From the NCBI GenBank assembly GCA_937892345.1, contig CALAGF010000222.1, forward strand, positions 1 through 11,892: a DNA stretch of 11,892 nucleotides, given 5' to 3'. Within the stretch, counting starts at the first letter, position 1; each line of letters opens with the position of its first letter. Below are positions 1 to 6,056 of this stretch, piece after piece. The translations under genes were made by a program, and so were the position numbers. Origin of the DNA: an uncultured Rhodocyclaceae bacterium (lineage in GTDB: Bacteria > Pseudomonadota > Gammaproteobacteria > Burkholderiales > Rhodocyclaceae). Under the pieces are notes generated by a model. The model did not search any database. It worked only from the letters and a program-made list of their open reading frames with translations, and was not told the origin of the DNA.

Positions 1-173
1 ATGAGCAGGTTGGTGTGGACCATGCGGGCCACATTGAAAGGAATGAGCGGGAAGAGGAAATCCCCGATCACGTATTGCAGGCCCATGATCAGACCGAAAA
101 CGATCTGACCGATGAACAGACCAATGGCCGCGATGAAGTACGGCTTGGCAACTGCTTGGCTTTGATATTGCAT
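1..173 (-). CDS. norB: Nitric oxide reductase large subunit NorB, N-terminal part (runs off the window)
   Basis: NorB is the heme b/non-heme iron catalytic subunit of the inner-membrane cytochrome c-dependent NO reductase, which reduces 2 NO to N2O. Only the first 57 codons are present; the gene continues past base 1. The ATG lies at 173. The peptide opens with SQAVAKPYF, then a hydrophobic first transmembrane helix (about residues 14-34), then DFLFPLIPFNVARMVHTNLL. The His at residue 53 in RMVHTNLL matches the family's low-spin heme b ligand. The fragment is very similar to the known Pseudomonas NorB start as I remember it. It starts 45 bases after the norC stop, so the two are almost certainly co-transcribed. 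Partial only because of the window edge. Confidence 0.95.
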   Translation of the reverse strand, partial: MQYQSQAVAKPYFIAAIGLFIGQIVFGLIMGLQYVIGDFLFPLIPFNVARMVHTNLL

Positions 174-218
174 CGCAGTGAACTCCTTGATGATTATTTT
201 GATCCGGCGAACTCGCGC

Positions 219-644
219 TTAGCCCTCGATATTGGGCGGCCAGTTGGCTGTATTGATCTCCGACGTGTACTTCAGGAAGGCGACCAGATTGTCGAGTTCT
301 TCATCGGTGAGATGGAACTGCGGCATCTGGCGACGGCCCGGTGCGCCAGTCGGCTGGGCCTGGATCCAGCCCTTGATGAAGTCAGCGCCGCGACGCGGAT
401 ACACGTTGCCGAGTTCAGGTGCGAAGTAGGCGCCTTCACCCAGAAGGGTGTGGCAACCGATACAGTTGCGTGTTTCCCAGATTTTCTTGCCAGCGATGAC
501 CTGTGGCGTCAGATTCTGGCTGTTGTCCCGCTTGGGAAACTCCTTGTGTGAATCAAAAGTCAGGGCGAGAAATAGCAGAAAGAAGAACACCGTCCCCCCG
601 TAGAAGATGTTCCGTGCCATTGATTTTGTAAAAGTGCCGCTCAT
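219..644 (-). CDS. norC: Nitric oxide reductase cytochrome c subunit NorC
   Basis: NorC is the membrane-anchored monoheme cytochrome c that passes electrons from periplasmic carriers to NorB. The product has 141 residues, typical of the family. It has one N-terminal transmembrane helix (about residues 14-32). The heme c motif CIGCH lies at residues 61-65, and a candidate axial Met is residue 107 in QMPQFHLTDEEL. The start at 644 is chosen because an AAGGAG ribosome site lies just upstream and the protein begins as NorC proteins do (MSGTFTKSMARNIFYGG). A longer in-frame reading back to 824 would run through the promoter region and is not credible. norB follows downstream, and an FNR/DNR-type site lies about 64 bases upstream of the start codon. 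Confidence 0.97.
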   Translation of the reverse strand: MSGTFTKSMARNIFYGGTVFFFLLFLALTFDSHKEFPKRDNSQNLTPQVIAGKKIWETRNCIGCHTLLGEGAYFAPELGNVYPRRGADFIKGWIQAQPTGAPGRRQMPQFHLTDEELDNLVAFLKYTSEINTANWPPNIEG

Positions 645-671
645 ATCGCGCTCCTTGTCTAAAGGTGCGGG

Positions 672-715
672 AATTCTCGTTGCAGGGGGGAGGGGCAATC
701 TATGATGTTGGTCAA
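672..715 (-). promoter_or_regulatory. Predicted FNR/DNR-dependent promoter of norCB
   Basis: On the minus strand, 715-702 reads TTGAC-CAAC-ATCAT. This matches 8 of 10 fixed positions of the FNR/DNR consensus TTGAT-N4-ATCAA. A -10-like hexamer GAGAAT (4 of 6 to TATAAT) lies at 677-672. The dyad centre is at 708.5. A class II FNR site centred at -41.5 would put transcription start near 667 and the -10 at about 679-674, close to what is seen. The leader would be about 22 bases and contains the AAGGAG site of norC. Which regulator binds (FNR, DNR or NnrR) cannot be told from the sequence. Confidence 0.65.
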
Positions 716-765
716 GATTTCGAACTCGATTTGCTTCGCGGTGCGCCGTGCATCCCGTGTTCTGC

Positions 766-1377
766 TCAGGGTTTCCAGCCGCAACCGGGGCCTGCCGGGC
801 CTGTTGCGCTCCAACCGGTGACAATGCCTTGTCCTGGGATCTCGCATAGCTTGGGCTCGAACAGCCATGTTTGTTTCACCGATCCGTCAGCTTCCATGCG
901 GCTGCCACCGGACGCCAGTTCATGCACTGTCACCGGCGTGGTTTGCGTGCTGCCATCAGCGCCTGTGAGTCGCGCCTGGGCATTGAAAGTGTCCAACTGC
1001 CAGGGTGACTGGCTGCCGATGGCCCGCCAGCCGGTACCTGAGCGCGGTGCGTGGCAACGGGCATCGGTGTGCGCAAAATTCAAACCACTGACCTCAAGCC
1101 TGCCATTGCTCAAGACGGCATAGAACTCCACATACAAGGGGCTGCCGTTCTGGCTCAGACGGCTCATGGCCGTGCTTACCACCTGATTTGCAGAGGTGTC
1201 GCTGACATCCATGTAGTTGCGATCTCGGCAGGGCGAGAAAATCAGCCGGCCTTGATGGGACATGAGCAGTCCCCGCGCCAGCGCGACTTCGGGCGCCGGG
1301 GGTGTTTCGGCGAACAGGGCCGTGGTGGGGGCAAAGAGACAGGTGCTCAGCGCGAGCAGGCGCGTAAATCGTTTCAT
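766..1377 (-). CDS. Secreted protein of unknown function between a Sco gene and norC
   Basis: The protein has 203 residues and I do not recognise it with confidence. It starts with a Sec-type signal peptide (basic MKRF, a hydrophobic stretch to about residue 20, then an AETPP cleavage-like region). The mature part has a Cys-containing FSPCRDRNYMDV segment near residue 50, a strand-rich LYVEFYAVL stretch and further Cys residues in ARCHAP, KLCEIP and PGCGWKP. The layout loosely recalls the COG3650/NlpE-like envelope proteins, which is only an impression. An AAGGAG site precedes the ATG at 1377. It begins 23 bases after the upstream Sco gene stops, so it is probably co-transcribed with the Sco genes. 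Cys content and context make a role in envelope copper or redox handling possible, but this is inference. Confidence 0.8.
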   Translation of the reverse strand: MKRFTRLLALSTCLFAPTTALFAETPPAPEVALARGLLMSHQGRLIFSPCRDRNYMDVSDTSANQVVSTAMSRLSQNGSPLYVEFYAVLSNGRLEVSGLNFAHTDARCHAPRSGTGWRAIGSQSPWQLDTFNAQARLTGADGSTQTTPVTVHELASGGSRMEADGSVKQTWLFEPKLCEIPGQGIVTGWSATGPAGPGCGWKP

Positions 1378-1400
1378 GTCGGCTCCTTGGGAGGGTGGGG

Positions 1401-2003
1401 CTATTGCGGCGGCAGGAGCTTGGCAATTTCGCCGGCGATTTGCTCGCTCGGCGTACCAAACCCGAATTTCTTGATGAACTCGCCTTGCGGACCGACCAAA
1501 AACATCCCGGCAGCGTGGTCGACCGCATAAAACCCGGATTTTTGCTTGCCTTCATAGACGCGGGCGTAGCGCACCTTGTAGTTGCGCGCAGCGCGTTGGA
1601 CGAGTTCGGGTGTCCCGCTCAGGCCGAGAATCCGCGGGTCGAAAAAGGCGGTATAGGTTTTCAGGAATTGCGGGGTGTCGCGCTCGGGGTCGACCGAGAT
1701 GAAAATGGCCTGAATGCCGTCGGCACGGGTTTCCAGTCGCTTCAGGATGTCGGCCATTTCAGCCAGGGTGGTTGGGCAAACATCGGGACAGGCGGCATAG
1801 CCGAATGCGATCAGGCGAAATCGCCCTTGAAAATTGTCATCCGAAACGGCACCGCCATCCGGTCCGATCAACAGAAAGCGGGTGTTGATCGCCACGGGTG
1901 CGGCCTCGTCGAGCGTATGAAGGCTGCTCGGCTGCGCCGCAATGCTGAGCATGGGAGCGGCAAGCAACATGCTGACAAGGCACAGGCGACGCCCGGGATT
2001 CAT
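1401..2003 (-). CDS. Sco1/SenC-family copper chaperone, second copy
   Basis: Sco proteins are thioredoxin-fold, periplasm-facing proteins that bind copper and/or reduce cysteines when CuA sites are loaded. The 200-residue product has an N-terminal hydrophobic signal or anchor (about residues 6-23). The copper-binding CPDVC motif has Cys at 72 and 76. The conserved FISVDPERDTP stretch lies near 101-111, and the distal His ligand is H163 in VDHAA. All three Cu ligands are present. The ATG at 2003 overlaps the stop of the upstream gene by 4 bases (ATGA), indicating translational coupling. NosZ, encoded across the divergent promoter, has a CuA site, so a role in NosZ CuA maturation is plausible. 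An oxidase as client is an alternative. Confidence 0.93.
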   Translation of the reverse strand: MNPGRRLCLVSMLLAAPMLSIAAQPSSLHTLDEAAPVAINTRFLLIGPDGGAVSDDNFQGRFRLIAFGYAACPDVCPTTLAEMADILKRLETRADGIQAIFISVDPERDTPQFLKTYTAFFDPRILGLSGTPELVQRAARNYKVRYARVYEGKQKSGFYAVDHAAGMFLVGPQGEFIKKFGFGTPSEQIAGEIAKLLPPQ

Positions 2004-2362
2004 CGGGGCTCTCCCCGCGCCGCTTTGAGTCGGGCTTCAGCCGCAGTGATCTGCTCCGCCAATTGCTTGCCGTCAAGGCAGGGCGATTGGCTTTGACCTT
2101 GCCGCAGGTAGCTTTGGCTGGTGGCTTGTTCGTAAAGCTCACCGAAGCTCCGCTCCTTGGGGGCATGCGTAATGATGATTTCGCGAAGCCGGGCAGACAA
2201 CGCCAGGTGTTTGCAGGCGAGCGCCTGACCATTCAGTTCTCCCAAGGTTTGCACGCTGGCGGTGACATCGGGGGAGGTCTCAGCGGCACTAAGGGGCAAA
2301 GCAAATACCAGTGTGGCAGCGCTCAGCAGATAACCCCACTGCTTTTTTGATGGATGGAACAT
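2000..2362 (-). CDS. Small secreted protein of unknown function between two Sco genes
   Basis: The product has 120 residues from the ATG at 2362. I do not recognise the family. A Sec signal peptide is clear (MFHPSKKQWGY, then a hydrophobic stretch, then LPLSAAETS). The mature protein is about 95 residues and mostly helical by composition, with two Cys: one in ALACKHLAL and one in SPCLDGKQL. The C-terminus is rich in Ala and Glu (AEQITAAEARLKAA). The start at 2362 is preferred because AGGAGA lies just upstream and the signal peptide then starts cleanly; an upstream in-frame ATG at 2398 adds 12 non-signal residues. It overlaps the following Sco gene by 4 bases. Tight coupling to two Sco genes suggests a partner in copper or thiol chemistry; that is inference only. 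Confidence 0.82.
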   Translation of the reverse strand: MFHPSKKQWGYLLSAATLVFALPLSAAETSPDVTASVQTLGELNGQALACKHLALSARLREIIITHAPKERSFGELYEQATSQSYLRQGQSQSPCLDGKQLAEQITAAEARLKAARGEPR

Positions 2363-2416
2363 GGGACTTCTCCTGGTCGAAAATGGTCGTGAATACAAGG
2401 TTTGGGTTAAAGCGGT

Positions 2417-3022
2417 TCAGGGGGCGACCAAGGCAGCTCGCAGTGCCTGGGCCACCCGCTGGGAAGGGCTGCCATGCGCAATGCGCTCAATCGGGCGACC
2501 TTTGCGATCCAGCAAAATCAGCTCGGACGAGTGGTCGACCGTGTACTGCGTTGGATCGCCAGATGCGGGTTGTCGTGAGTAAATCACCTGATAACGTCCG
2601 GCAAGTTCGGCAATTTCCGAGGCTTTACCGGTCACGCCAATCAGCCCGGGGTGAAAGAAGCGAACGTAGGTGGCGAGGTGTTGCGGTGTGTCACGTTCGG
2701 GATCCACGGAAATGAAGAGTGGCTGGATGTCTGCCTGTTGGCCGGGTTCGAGTTGTGCCAGGGCATCGACCATCGTGCTGAGCGCGGTCGGGCAGATATC
2801 CGGGCAATAGGTATAGCCAAAATAGAGCACAACAACCTTCCCGCGGAAATCATGCAGGCTGACTTTCCTGTCAGCGGCGTCAAGCGTGAAATCTCCGCCA
2901 GTCGGTAGTCCTCCGGATTTTGGCAAGCCAGCGGATTCCGGGATGGGTTCCCAGAAAAACACAGCCCCCAGCAACAGGCAGGTGAGCAGGGCGGCAATCG
3001 CGATCAGGAGTTTCTCGGACAT
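2417..3022 (-). CDS. Sco1/SenC-family copper chaperone, first copy
   Basis: The product has 201 residues: an N-terminal membrane anchor (about 5-23), then a periplasmic thioredoxin-like Sco domain. The copper ligands are visible: C73 and C77 in YCPDICP and H164 in TVDHSS. The family segment LFISVDPERDTPQH lies at about 102-115. It is a diverged paralogue of the Sco protein two genes downstream. The ATG at 3022 is the only reasonable start because an in-frame stop lies 8 codons upstream, but the ribosome site before it is weak. It is the first gene of the leftward unit and is divergent from nosZ. Co-regulation with nosZ is suggested by the paired FNR-like sites in the gap. Likely client: a CuA site, in NosZ or a terminal oxidase. 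Confidence 0.93.
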   Translation of the reverse strand: MSEKLLIAIAALLTCLLLGAVFFWEPIPESAGLPKSGGLPTGGDFTLDAADRKVSLHDFRGKVVVLYFGYTYCPDICPTALSTMVDALAQLEPGQQADIQPLFISVDPERDTPQHLATYVRFFHPGLIGVTGKASEIAELAGRYQVIYSRQPASGDPTQYTVDHSSELILLDRKGRPIERIAHGSPSQRVAQALRAALVAP

Positions 3023-3063
3023 CCGGGAGAGGTGCGCAGCGCATCAAAGGATCAGAAGACGCC

Positions 3064-3105
3064 ATTGTTGGATGTCCCTGCACAAAAAAATTTAAGCGTT
3101 ATCAA
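3064..3105 (-). promoter_or_regulatory. Predicted FNR/DNR-type promoter of the leftward Sco operon
   Basis: On the minus strand, 3105-3092 reads TTGAT-AACG-CTTAA. This is a perfect TTGAT half-site and 8 of 10 fixed positions of the FNR/DNR consensus. The centre is at 3098.5, so a site at -41.5 predicts a start near 3057 and a -10 at 3069-3064. The hexamer there reads AACAAT (4 of 6 to TATAAT). The leader would be about 35 bases. Spacing supports the call; sequence conservation alone would not be decisive. Confidence 0.5.
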
Positions 3106-3150
3106 AAAGCGGGAAATCGCCGGAATGCATTTTTTGCCCAATTCGTGGAT

Positions 3151-3192
3151 TTAGCACTGATCAATTCTTTTTTCCGGGTGCGCACCTACAGT
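3151..3192 (+). promoter_or_regulatory. Predicted FNR/DNR-type promoter of nosZ
   Basis: The site TTAGC-ACTG-ATCAA at 3151-3164 has a perfect right half-site and a weak left one (7 of 10 fixed positions). With the centre at 3157.5 taken as -41.5, the start would be near 3199 and the -10 at 3187-3192, where TACAGT is found (4 of 6). The leader would then be about 66 bases. A 10-base perfect palindrome, GGTGCGCACC, lies at 3177-3186 between the dyad and the -10; its meaning is unknown. Confidence 0.5.
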
Positions 3193-3198
3193 GCGTCA

Positions 3199-3232
3199 AA
3201 TTGCCGCACCCCGGAAGCACCGGCCGGCAATT
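3199..3232 (+). repeat. Inverted repeat at the start of the nosZ leader
   Basis: AATTGCCG (3199-3206) and CGGCAATT (3225-3232) form a perfect 8-bp stem with an 18-base loop that contains two CCGG copies. It begins at the transcription start predicted from the FNR-like site and ends about 30 bases before the nosZ start codon. It could stabilise the 5' end of the nosZ mRNA or be an operator; the sequence does not say which. Confidence 0.5.
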
Positions 3233-3264
3233 GGGGGTTCAAGCAACATTTTGGGAGATTCGAG

Positions 3265-5559
3265 ATGAAGACATTCGCAATAAAGCCCAGCGTATTTCTG
3301 CTGGCGGCCAGTCTGGGTCTGGGCGCTGCTGCCAGCGCCTGGTCCGCAGAGTCCATGCAGGACGTGATGAAACGACGTGGTCTCAGCCAGCAGGATTTGC
3401 TGGCTGCAGCCAAAACCTATGTGCCGACCGGCAAGCGGGACGAGTTCCTTGCCTTCAGTTCCGGCGGTCAGTCCGGTCAGGTCATCGTATACGGCATCCC
3501 GTCGATGCGGATTCTGAAGTACATCGGGGTATTTACCCCGGAACCCTGGCAGGGTTATGGCTTCGATGAAAATTCGAAGGCCGTCCTGCGTCAGGGCAAT
3601 ATCGACGGCAAGGAAATCAACTGGGGTGATACCCATCACCCGGCGATTTCTGAAACCAACGGCCAGTACGACGGCCAGTTCCTCTTCATCAATGACAAGG
3701 CCAATCCGCGCCTTGCCGTGATCGACCTGCGCGATTTCGAAACCAAGCAGATCGTTGTCAATCCGATCTACAAGTCGGAACACGGCGGCGCTTTCGTGAC
3801 GACCAATACGGAATACGTCATCGAAGCTGCTCAGTACGCCGCACCGCTGGAAAACAAGAAGTTCTACCCGCTCGAAGAGTTCAACGAAAAATATCGCGGT
3901 GGCGTGACTTACTGGAAGTTTGACCGCAAGGAAGGCCGCATTGATCCGAAGAAGTCCTTCTCGGTGGAATTGCCGCCTTACTCTCAGGATTTGTCCGACG
4001 CCGGCAAAGGGCCTTCCGAAGGCTGGTCCTTTACCAACTCCTTCTGTAGCGAGCGCTACGTGGGCGGCATCGAAAAAGGTCGTCCGCCTTATGAAGCCGG
4101 CTGTTCTGCCAAGGACACCGACTATCTGCACGTAATCAACTGGAAGAAGGCTGCCGAACTGGTCGCTGCCGGCAAGGCCAAGAAGATCAACGGCCACGAC
4201 GTGTTGCCGATCGACGTTGCCGTCAAGGAAGGCATCCTGTTCCTGATTCCGGAACCGAAGTCACCGCACGGTGCCGACGTGACGCCGGATGGCAAGCACA
4301 TTGTCGTTTCCGGCAAGCTGGATACGCACGTATCGGTGTATTCCTTCGAGAAAATTCAGGCCGCCATCAAGGCCGGCAAGTTTGAATCCAAGGATCCGTA
4401 TGGCATTCCCGTCATCGGCATGAAGGATGCGTTGCACACCCAGGTTCAACTCGGCCTCGGTCCCTTGCATACCCAGTTCGACTCCAAGAACTGCGTCGCC
4501 TACACCTCGCTGTATGTGGATTCGCAAGTTGCCAAGTGGAATTTCTGTGACGGCAAGGTACTGGACAAGATTTCCGTCCATTACAACATCGGCCACTTGA
4601 TGACCATGGAAGGCGATTCCATGGCCCCCAAAGGTCGCTATCTGGTTGCGCTGAACAAGCTGTCGATCGACCGCTTCAATCCGGTGGGCCCCCTGCATCC
4701 GCAGAACCATCAGTTGATCGATATTTCGAACGACAAGATGCAGCTCCTCTACGATATGCCACTGCCGCTGGGTGAGCCGCACTACGTTGTCGCAATCGAG
4801 GCTTCCAAGCTCAAGCCGGGCGTGCGTTACAAGGTAGGTACCGATTCCCGTACCGACAAGCCGCATCCGGGCGCTGTCCGTGCCGGCGAGGAACGTATCG
4901 AGAAGAAGGGCAACAAGATCACCGTCTATGGCACCCTGATTCGCTCGCACATCACGCCGGAAACCATCGAAGCGGATGTGGGTGACGAAGTCACGATCCA
5001 CCTGACCAATCTTGAGCGTGCCCAGGACGAAACCCACGGTTTCACCGTGTCGACCTACAACACGCATGCTTCCGTGGAACCAGGCAAGACCGTCACCGTG
5101 AAGTTCAAGGCTGACAAGGAAGGCGTCTATCCGTACTACTGCACGGAATTCTGTTCTGCACTCCACCTTGAAATGCAAGGTTACCTGTTGGTCAAGCCGA
5201 AGGGCTGGAAGCCGAGCAAGACTGAAATTGCCAAGGGTTCCTACACCGAAGCTGATTACAAGACCACGCTGAAGAAGGTTGCCGATACACAAGCTGTTAT
5301 CGACTCCGTAGTGGGCTATATCACCAGCACCAACTTCAAGGACTTCCCGGATGTGGTCAACATGGTCGACGATGCAACCGACCAGTTGGGCAAGATCAAG
5401 GATGCCAAGGCCAAGCATGAAGCGGCTGCTGCGAAGAAGGATTGGGAACAGGCCAATCTGTGGGCCGAGCAAGTCTGGCAATACCAGGTCAAGGCAGCGG
5501 ACATCGGTTTGCGCGCCAAGACCTATCTTGAGCAGAACGGCGCAAAGAAGGTCAAGTAA
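3265..5559 (+). CDS. nosZ: Nitrous oxide reductase NosZ, clade II type
   Basis: NosZ is the periplasmic copper enzyme reducing N2O to N2. The product has 764 residues from the ATG at 3265, which gives a clean Sec signal peptide (about 1-28, cut near SAWSAES). No twin arginine is present, as known for clade II and unlike the Tat-exported clade I enzymes. The beta-propeller carries all seven CuZ histidines: H124 and H125 (DTHHP), H173 (EHGGAF), H335 (SPHGAD), H402 (GPLHTQF), H444 (IGHLM) and H506 (GEPHYV). The cupredoxin domain has the CuA ligands H591, C626, C630, H634 and M637 (CTEFCSALHLEM). About 115 charged, probably helical residues follow CuA, with no CXXCH, unlike the heme-bearing tail known in Wolinella NosZ. 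An in-frame ATG at 3145 is rejected because it falls inside the promoter. The ribosome site is a modest GGGAG. Confidence 0.98.
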   Translation: MKTFAIKPSVFLLAASLGLGAAASAWSAESMQDVMKRRGLSQQDLLAAAKTYVPTGKRDEFLAFSSGGQSGQVIVYGIPSMRILKYIGVFTPEPWQGYGFDENSKAVLRQGNIDGKEINWGDTHHPAISETNGQYDGQFLFINDKANPRLAVIDLRDFETKQIVVNPIYKSEHGGAFVTTNTEYVIEAAQYAAPLENKKFYPLEEFNEKYRGGVTYWKFDRKEGRIDPKKSFSVELPPYSQDLSDAGKGPSEGWSFTNSFCSERYVGGIEKGRPPYEAGCSAKDTDYLHVINWKKAAELVAAGKAKKINGHDVLPIDVAVKEGILFLIPEPKSPHGADVTPDGKHIVVSGKLDTHVSVYSFEKIQAAIKAGKFESKDPYGIPVIGMKDALHTQVQLGLGPLHTQFDSKNCVAYTSLYVDSQVAKWNFCDGKVLDKISVHYNIGHLMTMEGDSMAPKGRYLVALNKLSIDRFNPVGPLHPQNHQLIDISNDKMQLLYDMPLPLGEPHYVVAIEASKLKPGVRYKVGTDSRTDKPHPGAVRAGEERIEKKGNKITVYGTLIRSHITPETIEADVGDEVTIHLTNLERAQDETHGFTVSTYNTHASVEPGKTVTVKFKADKEGVYPYYCTEFCSALHLEMQGYLLVKPKGWKPSKTEIAKGSYTEADYKTTLKKVADTQAVIDSVVGYITSTNFKDFPDVVNMVDDATDQLGKIKDAKAKHEAAAAKKDWEQANLWAEQVWQYQVKAADIGLRAKTYLEQNGAKKVK

Positions 5560-5596
5560 GCCGCCAGCGAGTCTTGATCTGACTTAAGGCAATTTA

Positions 5597-5632
5597 CGGG
5601 GAGCAGGTGCAATCTGCTCCCCGCTTCATTTT
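5597..5632 (+). terminator. Hairpin after nosZ, probable partial terminator
   Basis: CGGGGAGCAG (5597-5606) pairs perfectly with CTGCTCCCCG (5614-5623) around a 7-base loop, followed by CTTCATTTT. The stem is strong but the T tract is short and interrupted. Transcription may therefore be attenuated, or the nosZ 3' end stabilised, rather than stopped fully. The next gene's AGGAGG ribosome site begins just after it and no new promoter is evident, so some read-through is likely. Confidence 0.65.
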
Positions 5633-5647
5633 CAGGAGGGAAAAACC

Positions 5648-5956
5648 ATGAAATTTGTAATGTCTCTGTTGGCGCTTGCAGTGATGTCATCGGCCGCTGT
5701 GGCCGCACCGGATGGTGCCAAGCTGTTTGCCGAAAAAACCTGTAATGCCTGTCACGGCCCCAAGGGCGACAAGCCCTTGATGCCCAATTACCCGAAGCTG
5801 ATTGGACAGAACGCAGCCTACGCAGAACAGCAGATGAAGGACATCAAGAGCGGCGCACGCAATAACGGACAGACCGCAGCCATGAAGGGTGTCATGCATC
5901 TGGTGAATGACGAGGAAATCAAGGCAATTGCCGAGTTTCTGAGCAAGCAGAAGTAA
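5648..5956 (+). CDS. Monoheme class I c-type cytochrome (c553-like), nos cluster
   Basis: This is a 102-residue periplasmic cytochrome with a Sec signal (about 1-20, cleavage near AVAAPDG) and one heme c motif, CNACH, at residues 32-36. The His is the proximal ligand; the distal Met is probably M79 or M83 in AMKGVMHL. The fold is that of small cytochromes c553/c4 halves (YPKLIGQNAAY, DEEIKAIAEFLS). A strong AGGAGG precedes the ATG. It lies just behind nosZ, so electron delivery to the NosZ CuA site is the natural proposal. It might supply the heme function that the NosZ C-terminus lacks here; that is inference. Confidence 0.94.
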   Translation: MKFVMSLLALAVMSSAAVAAPDGAKLFAEKTCNACHGPKGDKPLMPNYPKLIGQNAAYAEQQMKDIKSGARNNGQTAAMKGVMHLVNDEEIKAIAEFLSKQK

Positions 5957-6056
5957 GCGCGATTGCGCGTGTTATGAGGCATATCAAGGAATGCTGATGT
6001 GCCGTGCGGAGAATCGTTCAGGCGTTTAGTCCTCGCAACATTGAAGGAGCAAGAAC

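Noticed and set aside
15..551. Plus-strand open frame of 178 codons opposite norC and norB
   Set aside because: It is a shadow of two well-identified genes and the protein has no recognisable family features.
645..824. N-terminal extension of norC back to 824
   Set aside because: It overlaps the promoter and the end of the upstream gene, and NorC proteins begin at MSGTFTKSM with a good ribosome site at 644.
3145..3264. Longer nosZ start at 3145
   Set aside because: It would place 40 extra residues before a clear Sec signal peptide and run through the FNR-like site and -10.
3196..4197. Minus-strand open frame of 333 codons inside nosZ
   Set aside because: It is antisense to a NosZ with all ligands intact; a similar shadow at 4261-5481 shows this is codon-bias driven.
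5957..6056. Possible terminator (GCGC-GATT-GCGC) or promoter between the two cytochrome genes
   Set aside because: The stem is only about 4 bp with no T tract, and no convincing -35/-10 or FNR dyad is visible; it is taken as a plain intergenic spacer.
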